A DNA stretch of 64,000 bases from contig NC_048549.1 of the NCBI RefSeq assembly GCF_902806685.2, positions 12,665,594 through 12,729,593 on the forward strand. Reading direction: 5' to 3'. The notes beneath the pieces were generated by a model. That model ran no database searches. It was not told the origin of the DNA and saw only the letters and a program-made list of their open reading frames with translations. This stretch comes from Maniola hyperantus. Lineage: Eukaryota > Arthropoda > Insecta > Lepidoptera > Nymphalidae. The first letter of the stretch is position 1; every line of letters begins with the position of its first letter. The translations under genes and the position numbers were made by a program. Positions 11,945 to 24,960 of this stretch are shown here, one piece after another.

Positions 11945-13520
11945 GCAATATAAATATTAAATAAATAAATATTAAATATATATAAAAATTAATTCAATAC
12001 AAATCAAGTAATTAAATACTTATTATGGAGCTACTTATATAATATATATGCTGTTTGTATTGATATCTCAAGCAACATGACCAAAGTCCTATTTTGATAC
12101 CCAGCTTTCAAAAATATTATTAATCAAGTACTTAAGTAATGTAAATTATGTACATATACTCAATCGCTTTCAGATGTCATGCTCTACCAGAGCTCTAATT
12201 TCGGCTTTAATTGGCGAATAAATCCTATAGGATTTAATTGGCGAATAAAGTCTATAAACTCTGAATTATCCAACCGAACCAACTTGTTTGTTTTATTTTG
12301 CAACTTTTTACGAATAAGTAATTCCATAAATCACAATATTTCATGAAATCGATTCAATCAACTATTCAATTAACAACATATAATCGAGCTCTCATCGATT
12401 ACTCAGTGATTTAAGTGTTTACGCTACAATTACTTACGAATAGAGAATGTATAAACAAGTAAGTAAATAGTTACTTAATTCCATAGACCAGCATCATAAC
12501 AAAGTTAATAAAGTCTGTGCAAACCTTTTTCATAGCATCGATCATACTAACCTTATACAAGATTGCGGAAAAAACAAAAGAACGGTTATTATTTCCTTTC
12601 AATAGACAGTAATTCAACACGCTTCATGAATCATGGCTTCTACAGATATGAACAGGTTACAGGGTGAGAATTTGGAAACGATCAGTGAGGCAAAATTAAA
12701 ACGAATACATCATCATCATCCCATCGCCGGCAAACCTTAGGCCTGGACTCCACCAGAGCGAAGATAAGACGAGAGGAGAGGAGATGTGATTTAAACAACC
12801 AATAGAATTTCGTTATTCCCCCATCTCGTCTCCGGTGGACAGCTTCGGTGGATACACCCTTGCTGAAAAACATCTCTTCTCGTTTCCGCTTCAGAAATCT
12901 CCGCACATCTCCGCTCTGGTGAAGTCCCGGCCTTACCTTTGAGAACATTGAAAAAGGACTAACAGGACGTCTATTAGTTGAGGACGACGAGGATGACAAA
13001 TCCAGTTTACCGAATATGTTTATCAGGCCCAATTTTCTTTTCGTCGAATATTTTCAGTTATTGCCTCACTAACCGTACCGAAAATCCCACTCTTGATTAA
13101 GAAGTTTTTAGCGATTCTAGTCTTTATTCTAGTTCTTATTACTGGGTACCCTTTCCCTTTGCCTACAAAGAGAAGAGATAGTCGCCGTCTGGTCGCCTTA
13201 TATTCAAATCCGGCGTGTTTATTGGTCCATAACTCAAAATGGAGTCGTTATGAGCTTCCGACATTCCGCTAAGATTAAAACCTCCTCCAGCTATTCGATT
13301 CGCACCTATTGTCTATACGTGACTTGAATTTTAATGAAGGAATTCACTGAGAAAATAATTACACGTAAACTTTCGGACGTTTTGACGTGGAAAGGTAAAA
13401 TAAAAGGTGGATAGATGGATAGGATAGTCAACAACGCTATTAAGTATATTAAATTCATAGGAAAGAAGTATTTGGGTCTAGAATTGGCTAAGACAATAGA
13501 CCAACATCTATAAATCAAAG
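11945..13520. other. no gene seen
   Basis: AT-rich, with a short local duplication (AATTGGCGAATAAA twice near 12211 and 12238). An open minus frame at 12682-13032 has no recognisable protein. Confidence 0.5.
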
Positions 13521-13524
13521 AATT

Positions 13525-13850
13525 TGCTTGGAGTTTCTCTACGTAATCAAATCAGAAATGAGGAGATCCGTAGTAGAACCTGAAAAACCAACCTAGGTAA
13601 ACGGTAACAATGGGTTAAAAAAACGAAGACGTTGGTGTTCCAAAGGTGCTAGAATATCAACCTCACACCGAAAAGCCGATAGCCGGCTCTCAAACGAGTC
13701 ACAGGGAGCCGCTGGATTCAGACCGCAGACCGCGCAAGACCGGTATGTTAAGTCCCTACAAGAGACCTGTGTCTAATAGTGGTCGTCTAACTGTTGATCT
13801 GATAACATAACGATATAACGAACTATGTCCAGCAAGGACGTCTATCGGTT
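13525..13850 (+). mobile_element. family G non-LTR fragment, degraded
   Basis: Matches the copy at 18708 (GAGTTTCTCTACG, GAGGAGATCCGTAG) and ends CAAGAGACCTGTG...GGTCGTCTAACTGTTGA. Confidence 0.7.
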
Positions 13851-14630
13851 GAAACGACTATCGAAAGAAATAGCCTATTTAAGGATGAAAAGAAAACACA
13901 CGTCCCTTAAACTGTAGCTAAACGGGTTTCCCTTAAATCCAAACGCAATCTTCTATTTCAAGTCCAACATTGGAACCATTGGGATGCGAATCACGTAGCG
14001 TCGATAATGTTATGTGCCCGGCGGAAGCATTTGTGACCCTTGCTTGGGCCCTATTTAGACGTTTATATACGATTTACTAAACGTTATTTCAGCCAACTAG
14101 TTGACTGGGTTCAGGGTTTGGACTAGGCTAGGCGCAAAGGAATAGGCTTATGTTTGACGACAATCATGCTTAATAGAAAGCACTGATAAGTACTATTAGG
14201 TTAGAGCTCGCTTGCCTAGAACATAACCAGCTCTCTATCTCCGATACGGCTTTCGAGTTTCTGCTATCGAGGTACTATAATAATGTAACTGTTAGTTTAG
14301 TATGCATAAATTCGTCTTACAATTGCCACTTCGTTTTTTTATTAGGTATAATATAAGTACTTACTCAATTACTCCTATAGTTAAATTACTTCCCCTTAAC
14401 GGTAAGAGGTTATTGACCAAGAGGTGACCTAAGTATGAAAGCAAATATTCTAATAACATTTGAAAAAATGTATTGGTGACATTTTCTATTGTCGTAACAA
14501 TAAAAAGGAATCTTTCATCCAAATATGGGATGCCACTAATTGCCACCGAGGTATGCTATTACCAGCTGCCCTTGGTGATTGACCTTTAGGGTGCAGTAGT
14601 AAGTACAGGTGATACTTGTAAATATATATC

Positions 14631-14760
14631 TACTAGTGATGTAACGAATATTCGCATTCGCATTCGCGGATATTCGCATATTTTTGCAAATTCGCATTCG
14701 CATTCCGCGAAATTACTGCGAATGTTTTGCGAATATATTTTTTTTTGATGTAATAGTTGG
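14631..14760. mobile_element. hAT-like terminus with ATTCGC subterminal repeats
   Basis: AGTGATGTAACGAATATTCG followed by repeated GCATTCGCATTCGC in both orientations, like subterminal repeats of some hAT elements. The other end was not found. Confidence 0.4.
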
Positions 14761-14964
14761 TTAATAAATTAAAAATCCATTAATTTCTTATGTTTTTTAA
14801 TGTAATGAAAAGTAACTTAACCTCGTAATGATATTATCAGTCTTCTTTTTATCATTTGGTAACGGGATGCCGTTTATTAGACTGCAAACCAATTAAGTAC
14901 ATGTTATGTACAAGTTCAATGTCGCTTAGCGTGCTATAAAGCGGGCTATGTTGGGGTGGTTGGG

Positions 14965-15300
14965 TGTCTCTTTGAAGGACAAAATCCGTAACGAGGAAAT
15001 CCGTCGGAGAACCAAAGTGACTGACATAGCTCAATGAATTAGCCAGCTGAAGTGGCAGTGGGCAGGCCACGTCCGCCGCAAAACCGATGGCCGCTGGGGC
15101 AGACATGTTCTGGAGTGGAGACCGCGTATCGGCAAGCGCAGTATGGGACGACCTCCAACCCGCTGGACTGACGACCTTCAGCAGGTAACGGGAAGTGGGT
15201 GGAAGAGGAAGGCAGCTGATCGGTTGTGGTCATGTGGTGGCGCGCTCTTTGGAAGGCCTATGTCCAGCGGTGGACGCAAATAGACTGATTGATTGATTGA
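14965..15300 (+). mobile_element. non-LTR reverse-transcriptase C-terminus
   Basis: Reads SLKDKIRNEEIRRRTKVTDI, one stop, then LKWQWAGHVRRKTDGRWGRH and SMGRPPTRWTDDL, the usual C-terminus of many insect non-LTR ORF2 proteins. A frameshift follows; ends in GATT repeats. Confidence 0.8.
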
Positions 15301-15615
15301 TATAATAAATGTACAAGAATAACTCGTTTAAAGTACATAAGTATATGATTAATAAATCGCAAAAGTTAGAGAACCGCAGCTGAAAAATTAAAAAGAAAGC
15401 CACAAACAAATAAAAGAAACTGAAATAAAGTTAGCTACCAAGTACCTAAGTAGGTAGTTATTTAATTTTTTAGCCGGCTGAAAATAAATGTCAGTGGATT
15501 ACGCAGCTAAGATTGTGAGCCCCCAATATTTTAGGCTAGATATTGTCTTCCGCTGCTCGTTAATATGCTAAATTAATTGTCGCCATGCGGACCGCGCGCC
15601 GCGTCGCATCGCTAC

Positions 15616-16118
15616 TAGGGTTGTCAACTTGCAGTATTCAATAGCCAGCGTATGTTTAGATGTTTAGATTTTTGAAAATTCAACCCCTAAAGGAGTAAAA
15701 TAGGGGTTGAAATTTGTGTAGCCCATGCGGATGAAGTCGCAGGAATAAGCCAGTTTTAAATAAATAATTAAATACTTAAGTAATTCTTCAATAAATTATG
15801 AAGCATAAGTCCCATACTAATGTTATTACTCGAGTTTTGTACCTAACCTACGTAATGAACATGATGATTGTATGAATGATTTAATTACTTAAGTAAATCG
15901 ATACTTGAACCAAACAACGATATACCTGGAATAATAAAGGCCCTACTAATTATTATCTGAATAGTTGGGAATTTTTTAATCTAATCGTTAATTTTAAATA
16001 TAATATGTACATTACGCACCTACTTAATCGTATTGTTTTAAACTTATTTTTAAGAACCTAAGAAAGACTACGAATAATGTTCGATTTTCTAATAGAGCAC
16101 GGTTGACAACCCTACCAC
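15616..16118. mobile_element. candidate TIR element, hAT-like
   Basis: AGGGTTGTCAAC and its exact complement GTTGACAACCCT lie about 500 bp apart. No clear 8-bp target duplication, so tentative. Confidence 0.35.
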
Positions 16119-16119
16119 T

Positions 16120-17385
16120 GCTGACGCGTCCTTGTCGCCTCGCTTTACATTACTAATCAGTTTATATTGTAACGTGGGAAAATTGCCGGTTATTTATTAG
16201 TGGAATATAGTGTTAAATAGATAAAGTATGTAAAAATCCTCCGAAGGTCACGTCTGAATAGACAGATAGCTATTATCGACGGATTTTAAAGTGTGTTGCC
16301 CAAGGTTTCGAGGCCCTTAGTTATTTGAATATTTAGTTTTTTTACTAAGTCTACTAAATAGGTAGTTATATGTAACTTAACTAAAAAAATAAGTCGTACT
16401 CGCGTAATTAAAAGAGCATCACTGTCCTGCCAAAATACGAGTCAAAATTTTCTTATTTGATTTTGTCGCCATACAACAGCCATACCTATTGTTTTTTTTT
16501 TAAATTATAACCAGTGTCACTTGGGATGATGTAAGGTTCATATATATCCAAATGTTCAGGAATTTAAAAGTTATGGTGGAATAAAGAAACTCACATACAT
16601 TACATGAACCCTTTTTTGGGCAGTCGTGTAAATAGTGAAATGTTTCACATTTGCTAATGGCGCCACACAGCCGCCATATTGAATTTCCCTCTTTGCCTCT
16701 GGTGTCAGAATGGTTGCAGTATATATATTTTTTTTAAAAATGAATACAACTAAGTAAGTACGTACCTGCCTAAGTAATCAAACGAAATGATAATCAACAA
16801 AGTAAAATTCTTTTTTTATTTAAAACTCTCCCAAAAGGCGGCACTTTAAAAATTAAAGACTAAAAAATTCCATGAACCGTTCGAAAAGCGTTTCCGAACG
16901 AAATTCGAGATGGCCGCCGGCGATTTCTCACGCGTTCTTATTTCGAATTTGGCGCGAAATCTTGTCGGCCGCCGCAAACGCAACTCACACGCAGAGCGCA
17001 CGCACTGTCATTGAATGACAAGTGACATGAGTGACGGCTTCACTTTAATATACGAAGACTTTAATGTTGAAGACGTAATTTACTTCTTTTTTTAAAGGAG
17101 TTTGAATGAAATGCGGTGCAGCCTTTGTAAGGCCGTTATTACATGGGTAAATCCGCCTCTAAATAGGTATGGTTATCGTTAATCAGTAGTAGAATTGTTA
17201 GATTCTTTGACCTTGTAATGAATATTACATTGCCTATTTTGCTAACAATAAACGAGATTTCATAAAAAAATTATCGTAGACAAATGAAAAACTTATTACT
17301 CATAACGGTTTTATTTCTCTAAATACAGATATTTTAATGAAGAACTGGTAAGTTTTATATGTTTTTGTTTGATGTTTAATCTATA
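16120..17385. other. no gene seen
   Basis: Contains a GC-richer patch near 16900-17010 (GGCCGCCGGCGA) but no splice-able coding frame. Confidence 0.5.
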
Positions 17386-17389
17386 CCTA

Positions 17390-17735
17390 CTAATATTATA
17401 AAGAGATAAAATTTGTAAGTTTGTTTGTAGGAAGTAATCTCTGGAACTGAACCGATTTTAAAAATTCTTTCACCAGTAGAAAGCTACATTATTCCTGAGT
17501 GACCTAAACTATATATTTTTTTCGTCCGCGTGGACTACACAAATTTCAAACCCCTATTTCCCCCCTTAGGAGTTGAATTTTCAAAAATCCTTTATTAGCG
17601 GTTGCCTACGTCGTAATAGCTATCTGCATGCCAAATTTTAGCCCGATCCGTCCAGTAGTTTGAGCTGTGCGTTGATAGATCAGTCAGTCAGTCAGTCAAT
17701 CAGTCAGTCAGTCACCTTTTCCTTTTATATATTTA
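17390..17735 (+). repeat. RTE-like fragment joined to family C retroposon
   Basis: 17390-17518 resembles the family B-related RTE ends; 17519-17735 is family C from CGTCCGCGTGGACTACACAA to CCTTTTCCTTTTATATATTT. Confidence 0.75.
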
Positions 17736-17744
17736 AGAGATGTC

Positions 17745-17822
17745 GAGGGTATGCCGCTCAAACCTAATAAATCCCTCCAAATCCAACAGACTTATTGGGT
17801 TTTAGTGGTATACCCTCGATCT
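17745..17822. repeat. hairpin
   Basis: TCGAGGGTATGCC at the left pairs with GGTATACCCTCGA at the right. Confidence 0.7.
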
Positions 17823-18475
17823 GTTTACTACCCTATTTTATTATAGAAGACTGACACGGCCTGTGCGAATTACCTACTGGTAGGATTTTACTAGAACTGA
17901 AGAAATATTTTTGAAAAATTGTCGGTCTTCGAAAAACACCAAGCTTTTATATAATTCAAATATTATTTATTAGAGATAACATAGCAGATACCTACCCACA
18001 TAAGATCGCAGTGGAAAAATTCTGTTTTCCTCGTCGGCTTATGGAGAAAATTCTTAGAACGTAGAAGGCAATTTATTCTGCAAACACCTCGAGCCTCGAC
18101 TAATATTTAGAAGGTTATATCAACTTGAACAGTTGCGTCCGCGAGATGAAGTGACAACGGCGTAGGTGTTACATAATAAATAATAATCCTTAGAATTTGA
18201 AACCTTCCTTGAAATACATAGAACGCGATTTTGTAATAATACTAAAGCAATCCGATAGGTAGAGTCCTTTTCATGAAAGAACGCAGACGCAGCGCTGTAC
18301 TCGCGTGACATAATGTCGTAAAAAATTTACCTATTTTACATTTAGCATATGTAAATCAAATAATACTATTTCCTGCATACTTCGATGAAACAATATAAGC
18401 TCTCAAATTGTATTGTCAAATTTAGTTCCAAAAATCACCGCGGGACTTCTTTCATGAAAAGGACTTTAGTTACAG

Positions 18476-18656
18476 AAAGTAATGTACATCGGTCTTAAGA
18501 ATGACATTTCGGATTGGTAGGGCGTATGTCTCTGTCACTCATACCTATATGACGTTTTTTCGGTCTCAACGACAGAGGCAACGCTCTAAAAATCTGCTAT
18601 CTCGTTCTAAAGGTCGATGTACATTACTTTTGGCCGCGTACTGTACAAGTTACAAC
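18476..18656. mobile_element. family I palindromic MITE
   Basis: AAAGTAATGTACATCGG and TCGATGTACATTACTTT form the outer arms; inner arms GTCTCTGTC / GACAGAGGC. Copies at 45066, 61065, half at 53440 and a scrap at 62872. Confidence 0.8.
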
Positions 18657-18707
18657 AATAGGTACCTACATCCGTGTATTTTCTTCATGTTCTTTTGCAA
18701 AAGTAAA

Positions 18708-19045
18708 GAGCTATGTTCGGAGTTTCTCTACAGTCTATCAAAAATGAGAAGATCCGTAGAAGAACCAGAGTAACCGACATAGCTCGACGGAGTGCGAAAC
18801 TGAAGTGAGATAGGCGGCGCACATAGTTCGAAACATAGTAGTCATTGAAATCCCGCAAGGTACTGGAGTGGCAACCTAGCGCCAGAAAGAGCAATTTTAA
18901 CGGACCTCCTACTAGGATCCTAGGTGGACAAACACCATCAAACGAGTTACAGGACTTGCAGGGAGCCGCTGGATCCAGATGTCGTATGCAAGTCCCTACA
19001 ACACCTATGTCTTGCAGTGGATGATAGGTTGATGACAATTATTGG
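18708..19045 (+). mobile_element. family G non-LTR fragment, degraded
   Basis: AGAAGATCCGTAGAAGAACC, ACCGACATAGCTCGACG and a worn CAAGTCCCTACAACACCTAT end; same region as 14965 and 13525. Confidence 0.75.
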
Positions 19046-19107
19046 AACTTAAGAAAAGCTATGAAAATAAAGCCATCCTCTGTTTGTGTGGGCTTTGAGG
19101 AAACATT

Positions 19108-19799
19108 AGGCCGTGATTACACCTGTAAGTTTTACTCACGTAAGTAGCTTACGTTTTTTTTTTGTTGATGTAGCTGCAATCAGTCGACAGACTATAATCA
19201 GGTTTGTTGTTTTCTGTGACTTTGCCAGATTGGAGGGCCACTATCCTCAAGTCTGTACAGTATCGAGCAGTCTTTAGAGTATATTTGCGCGCTTCAGTCG
19301 CTTTAAGTGGCTGTATGCCAGTGAATTGGGATGTCTTTGCAGTCGTTTCCGATGTTTGTCTTTATATTTATTGATGATTTAAATACGTTAGCGGCGTTTT
19401 AGTGGGTTTAAAAAAAATTATTTAACTAAAAATTAAAAACTACAATTAATTCTTATAATTAACTAGTATAGAATTCTCTCCGAAGTTAGGACAAGAATTA
19501 ACAAATGTATTTAATTTTACTTATTAGGAAATATCCATCGCGACCTCAATAGATGTTTGGTTGCATAGGTGGGGCCGTGCAACGTCTGCAATACTCATAG
19601 GGCTGCGATATGTAATTATTTCTTCAATCACTGTTGTTATTAATTGACAACAAATTTACTGCGCTATATGTACTTAAGTATATTAGGAATAAGCCTGTAA
19701 AGCTAGATGTAAGTGTTGCAAAAAAAAAAAATAAGAGCGTTTACATTAGTAAATTTTAAGCTACTTACGTGAGTAAAACTTACACGTGTACCCGCGGCC
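19108..19799. mobile_element. 692-bp TIR element, non-autonomous
   Basis: TIRs of about 40 bp: GTAAGTTTTACTCACGTAAG at the left, CTTACGTGAGTAAAACTTAC at the right, with GGCCG...TACAC outside. No transposase inside. Confidence 0.8.
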
Positions 19800-20447
19800 G
19801 TACGTTAATAATTCAATGTGTGTGGGGATGGTGTGGGGCTGTTGGGTCCATTATTTTGACGTTACGTCAAAACCACTTTTTCTACTTACGTCAGATTAGG
19901 CTAAAAATACATATCTGTGCAACACAATGCATCAGAAATAACGCGATTTGTACAAGATAATACCAGTTTTGTCCCCTAGACAAGAGAGGATTGTTTTTTT
20001 TCTCTTTGTCCATCAAATTGCGCCACAGAAAGACACACGTGCTGCCGAAGAAATTACGGGCCAGGCTGTTTCGATATAGTTTAGATTTGCCGTAACGTGC
20101 AAAGTTTCGTAGGGTGACCATTCGTTTCGTTTCGTTTTGGAACTGTAAGACAACATTTTTTTTAATTGAAGCTTGCATACATAAAGCAAAACAAAAATTG
20201 TAACTATGATAATAAAAGAAAGGGTGAGAACTTAGGAAAGATCTTGAAACTTACAAAGACAGTAAGATGAGTCTAAGTTGGTGCAGCGGTAATAATCCTG
20301 GCCGAAGTCCGAGTTCCGGCCAGAGCGGCCAATCTCAACGAAGACAAGCCAGAAAATATATAGATATAGTGCGCAAGTTTGCTCGGGAATACATTTGGAC
20401 TGTCTATTCTCTCATCTCACATAGATAGGAATTATTACTCATATCTA

Positions 20448-20702
20448 AATATATAAAAGGAAAGGGTGACTGACTGACTGACTGACTGACTGACTGACTG
20501 ACTGACTGACTGACTGACTGATCTATCAACGCACAGCTCAAACTACTGGACGGATCGGGCTGAAATTTGGCATGCAGATAGCTATTATGACGTAGGCATC
20601 AGCTAAGAAAGGATTTTTGAAAATTCAACCCCTAAGGGGGTGAAATAGGGGTTTGAAATTTGTGAAGTCCACGCGGACGAAGTCGCGAGCATAAGCTAGT
20701 TG
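20448..20702 (-). repeat. family C retroposon with expanded GACT repeat
   Basis: Family C on the reverse strand; the usual short CAGT run is expanded to about 13 units at 20467-20521. Confidence 0.9.
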
Positions 20703-21084
20703 ATTATATTGTAATAGACCCAAACTCCTTACTACGTGCACCGCCGCCGTACCGGAACACTAAATCGCTTGTTTCCCTTCCGAAGTGAGTCCCACAGAAT
20801 CTAAACGTAACGTAGTCACATTAGCCATAAGTAAGCGGTATCCGCGCCGCATGCGGCAGATGTCCGTACACCGAAGGCTCCCTCCTTTCAATTGCCCTGA
20901 TCTTACTATTTTACCATTTTTTGCACAGAACCGATAGCGATCGGGCCATTGTGATGCATTGTACATGTTGCATTGTGCTATGCATTGTTGGAAATTCTAA
21001 GATTTCTGGGATTTCCAATAGCAATTTTCTGTGATGTTTTTCTAGAGATTATTCAACTGTGGGAATGGCTCAGGATTATGAGGG

Positions 21085-21740
21085 GCGATTGTGTAGTTGC
21101 CGAGTACAGGTTACGAGAATTTGAACGAGTACGGAAATTATTACGGTATGGGGTTATTAGTTTACTATGGACTTGGACAAGTCGATGCATTAGACTCGAT
21201 ATATCGCCGCGCCCAAAGAATTATTCGCGATCAATCGCTTACACAGACGAAATTGCTCACCTTACAGCACCAACACAATAATAATAGTAATAAAATTTCA
21301 ACCCCCTATTTCACCCCCTTAGGGGCTGAATTTTCAAAAATCCTTTATTTGCGGATGCCTACGTCATAATAGCTATCTGCATGCCAAATTTCAGCCCGAT
21401 CCGTCAAGTAGTTTCAGTAAGATAGATCAGTCAGTCAGTCACCTTTTCCTTTTATATATTTCGGATATACTTTGGAGTGTGCTCAGGAACTTCACTACCT
21501 TGATCCTCCTTCACCGTTCTACCACAGAACAGCGAGAAACCGTGAACATTGACACCCTTATTTGGTCGACACCCAATCTACTCAAATGAAACGATTTTGA
21601 TACGAACCGCTAAGGTGTGGCATGCCCTTCCAGCGTCCGTGCTTCCTGCCAAGAAGGTATTAACTTAAATATTTTCAAGGCAAAAGTGAACAGGCATCTT
21701 CTAGACAAGCATACTCCAGCCTTTTATTTCGAGAAGAGAG
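21085..21740 (+). pseudogene. degraded non-LTR reverse-transcriptase C-terminus, split by family C
   Basis: The first part reads ALDSIYRRAQRIIRDQSLTQ, the last part PPSPFYHRTARNRE and KAKVNRHLLDKH with stops and frameshifts; this layout is common to lepidopteran non-LTR ORF2 ends. A family C copy (21290-21465) sits inside. Confidence 0.7.
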
Positions 21741-22144
21741 AGAGAATTATGCAAACGAAGTCGCGGAAGAAAGCTAGCTTGAAATACGTAACCAAATTAA
21801 TTTGAGAATAAGAAGTAACCAAGTATCTATACTCGTTTAAATCTGAAAGCGAATATTATTTATACAAAATTTCAAAGATTTCAAGTCCCCTTCCCAGAAT
21901 CGCGAGTCACTTAAAATACCACAACTAGGAAATTACATCATGCCTCATTTTCGCTACGAAAAGTATTCAAAATATCCGAATCAAGCAATATCTTAAAGCC
22001 TGAGGGTAAACCCGCACTGCAAATTTCACAGCGCGGTTGTTTGTCGCAGAATTGAGTTATATTATCGTTATAGGAATTTATTTGAAAGTTAATTAAATAT
22101 AGAAGCAGTATGGAAACGTAAGTGGGTACTCACTTAAAATTAAA

Positions 22145-22310
22145 TATCACTTGCTTCAACAGCGATGGAAAACATCGTTGCATACCTGAGATTTTTTCAT
22201 AATCTTCTCAAAGGCGTGTAAAGTCTGCCAATCAAAGTGGACTATGACGTGAACCTTTTTCATTCCGAAAGGATACTCGTGCTCAGCGGAGTGCCAGCGA
22301 TGGGATTAGA
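22145..22310 (+). repeat. family H SINE body, degraded
   Basis: AACATCGTTGCATACCTGAG, GTCTGCCAATC and GTGCTCAGCGGAGTGCCAGC match the SINE at 56940. Confidence 0.6.
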
Positions 22311-22312
22311 CT

Positions 22313-22443
22313 TAGGCTGAGATCGTTTATGCGCACTTTTACTTTGCTCAGGCTTAATATTGAGTTAAAACGAAACAGATTTATGTAAGAGATATATTAA
22401 GTCTAAGCAAAGTCAGAGTGCACTCTATAGATCTCACCCTTAG
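22313..22443. mobile_element. family K inverted-repeat MITE
   Basis: GTGAGATCTATAGAGTGCAC (complement of the right end) resembles the left end GAGATCGTTTATGCGCAC; inner CTTTGCTCAGGCTTAA pairs with TTAAGTCTAAGCAAAG. Confidence 0.65.
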
Positions 22444-22933
22444 ATCAAGGATCAGGCTGTGCTACGCTCCGGAGCGCAATGCAGACCAATCCTTAATTCT
22501 TAAGGATTGAGATGATGATAATAATGGTGATGCAACCTCGCGCGTGCAACCAAATACTCTCGAATGGCATTCATAAAATTTCCATATGTCGCAGAGTTCT
22601 GTGGCGAAATTCCGCAGTGCGGGCTTACCTTAGGCCATCCATGGGGAGAGATTATATTTAGCATGAAAACCTCCTCGTTTCCGGTCTAGACGCTCGCGTG
22701 TACTAACGATGTGCATTACCTACCGCTAATATGTTATTTAATGTTCGATTTTTACATAGAAATCCCCTTTGTCGGCTGAGGTGCCGTGGCACGCGAAATT
22801 AATGTGTCGAAACGGGCCTTATCCATGTTTTTGCAAAGCTTTAGGCTACGTTGAGACGGCAAAAGTTATTCCGTATATGATACCGTACACGAGATTCTAT
22901 CGAATAGATCAGTGGCAGCAGAAAATATATTGA

Positions 22934-23145
22934 ACTAGCTTATCCCCGCGACTTCATCCGCGTGGACTACACAAATTTCATACCCCTATTTTATCCTCTT
23001 AGGGGTTGAATTTTTAAAAACTCCTTCTTAGCGGATGTCTACATCATAATTGCTATCTGCATGCCAAACAGCTCGATCCGTCAAGTACTTTGAGGTGTGC
23101 GCTGAGAGATCAGTCGAAGTCGCGGGAATAAGCCAGTTTAAATAT
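22934..23145 (+). repeat. family C retroposon
   Basis: ACTAGCTTATCCCCGCGACT to GAGAGATCAGTCGAAGTCGC; the end is a hybrid with another copy's GAAGTCGCGGGAATAAGC. Confidence 0.8.
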
Positions 23146-23659
23146 AAACTGCTTGTTCCGTAACGTAACGATGGATATAAAAACCAAGAATAAACAAATA
23201 ACAATTTCATATAATATAATACAGTAATCATTAAACCGTCATGTAAAACTTGAATTGATACTTCAAAACTATTACTTACCGCTTCGTTTTGAAATAATTA
23301 AAAAATAATTAAAAAACGTGCCATTAACAACTCTACGCATTCCTTATTCGGCTTAAGCTCGGTAGGAATTGCGATGAGCGTTTAAGTTTCTTCAGGCGTA
23401 TATTCTACCGTTGAATTTTTATGTATAATAATTCCTCAAAGACCGTAAATATGTTTTTTTATAGGCGGACATAAAATTATATTTAATAACGCGTGCGCGC
23501 CGCCAGTGTTGCTAGAGCAGTGAGGGTTTGAAGCTGTATTTTGATTTTTGATAATTTGTAATCTTGAAGAAGTGATTTTTAATCTATGTAAATGATTCAT
23601 CTATAGATAAACAAATATCTCGCGATTTCGTCCGCTCCGTCTACGGGACAACGATGTTT

Positions 23660-23760
23660 TCCTACGGGCAGTTCATAGAAACATAAAAGCACTGCTTACC
23701 CTAGCTAAAATAGCTCAATGCTTAATTTGCATTACAGCCTGCCATTAAATAGGTACCTTT
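23660..23760 (+). repeat. relic of the hAT MITE found at 24571
   Basis: GTTCATAGAAACATAAAAGC, ACTGCTTACCCTAG and ACAGCCTGCCATTAAATA match its interior; the termini are lost. Confidence 0.6.
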
Positions 23761-24385
23761 CTGTAAAAACTGGCTGTAAAAAGTAGCCTGTTTCCTCATT
23801 GGTTTCCTCTTGCAAAATATACGATATATTGCCAATAAAGATTAGTTCAGGTCAAATACAGACAGACAGACAGTTTAGTTATCCGAAAACGAAAATATGG
23901 AATAGAGGAGTGGATTTATATGGACAACTAGTTGATGCCCGTTATTCATCCGAGTGGGTTTAGGAGCATATTATGAATACAGTAAAAAAATATGGATTTA
24001 AAAAGATACCTAGTATTCTTGCTGGTATCAGTTACTTAGTTACTTAATTGTTATACAAAAAACCCATTTGAATATTTGCCTGAAGTTAAAACCAATGTTA
24101 TTTTAGGACAATACGTATATCAACCCATTCAATTACCGAACATAATGATTGCTCGGCGCCTGCCGGGTGTCTTCTGTCTGTGTTCTATCCATTTTTTTTT
24201 TTTTTTTTTTTTTTTTATTCATTATAATATGAAATTCATTTTGTAATGAAGCCGACGTGGTAACCACTTTAAAAAATGTGTAACTTCTGCTAACTTTGTA
24301 GGTATGTAATTCTATCTATATATATCTTTTGTCATTATTATGTCTGTGTTAAAACATAGACTGTAAAAATTATTAAAAAAAAAAA

Positions 24386-24555
24386 TGTGGCAACTCTTTG
24401 ATTTTCCGGGACAAAAAGTAAGCTTAAATCAGTCTCCAGGATGCAAGCTGTCTCCGCACTCGTAAATATTGGTTAAACGGATGGGCCGCGAAAACAGATA
24501 GGTATACAAAAACAGACAGACAGACACATTTGCGAATTTATAACTAATATACTAT
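24386..24555 (+). repeat. family B-like retroposon fragment
   Basis: GGCAACTCTTTGATTTTCCG to ACAGACAGACACATTTGCGA; middle diverged from other B copies. Confidence 0.6.
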
Positions 24556-24570
24556 TAAGTAGGTAGTAGG

Positions 24571-24713
24571 CAGTGGCGTGCAGCTCATAGAAGCATAAAC
24601 GCACTGCTTACCCTCATTGTAATAAATCAATGCTTATTTTTCATTATAACCTGCCGTAAAATAAGTTCATACCTAAATGCATACCCTGGCTTGAACTCCT
24701 GTGCACGCCACTG
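24571..24713. mobile_element. 143-bp hAT MITE with 8-bp target duplication
   Basis: Termini CAGTGGCGTGCA and TGCACGCCACTG are inverted, and GTAGTAGG is repeated exactly on both sides (24563-24570, 24714-24721). An 8-bp duplication is diagnostic of hAT. Confidence 0.9.
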
Positions 24714-24803
24714 GTAGTAGGTATGGATTAGTAGGGATGTAAAATAAAATTTCTTGTTCGTCGTTTCTAATTGGTACCAATAGACGTCCCCTGCTCGACG
24801 TAT

Positions 24804-24960
24804 GTACGCGACAGGTTGAGATAGCAATCGGGGAGGGAACGACCCGCACACCCGCACAGCCCCCGCGTTAACCCGTTACGGGCAAGCGCGGGTGACGCGC
24901 GGGTATGCGGGACGTCCCCCCGCCTCATACCCCGATTGCTATCTCGACATGTCGCGGACT
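24804..24960. mobile_element. family F MITE, GC-rich
   Basis: Inverted ends GACAGGTTGAGATAGCAATC and GATTGCTATCTCGACATGTC enclose a GC-rich core. A second copy at 62135 carries a nested MITE. Confidence 0.8.

Noticed and set aside
12682..13032. 116-codon minus-strand frame
   Set aside because: Ser-rich start from a GAGGACGACGAGG-like run, no known domain and no supporting exons.
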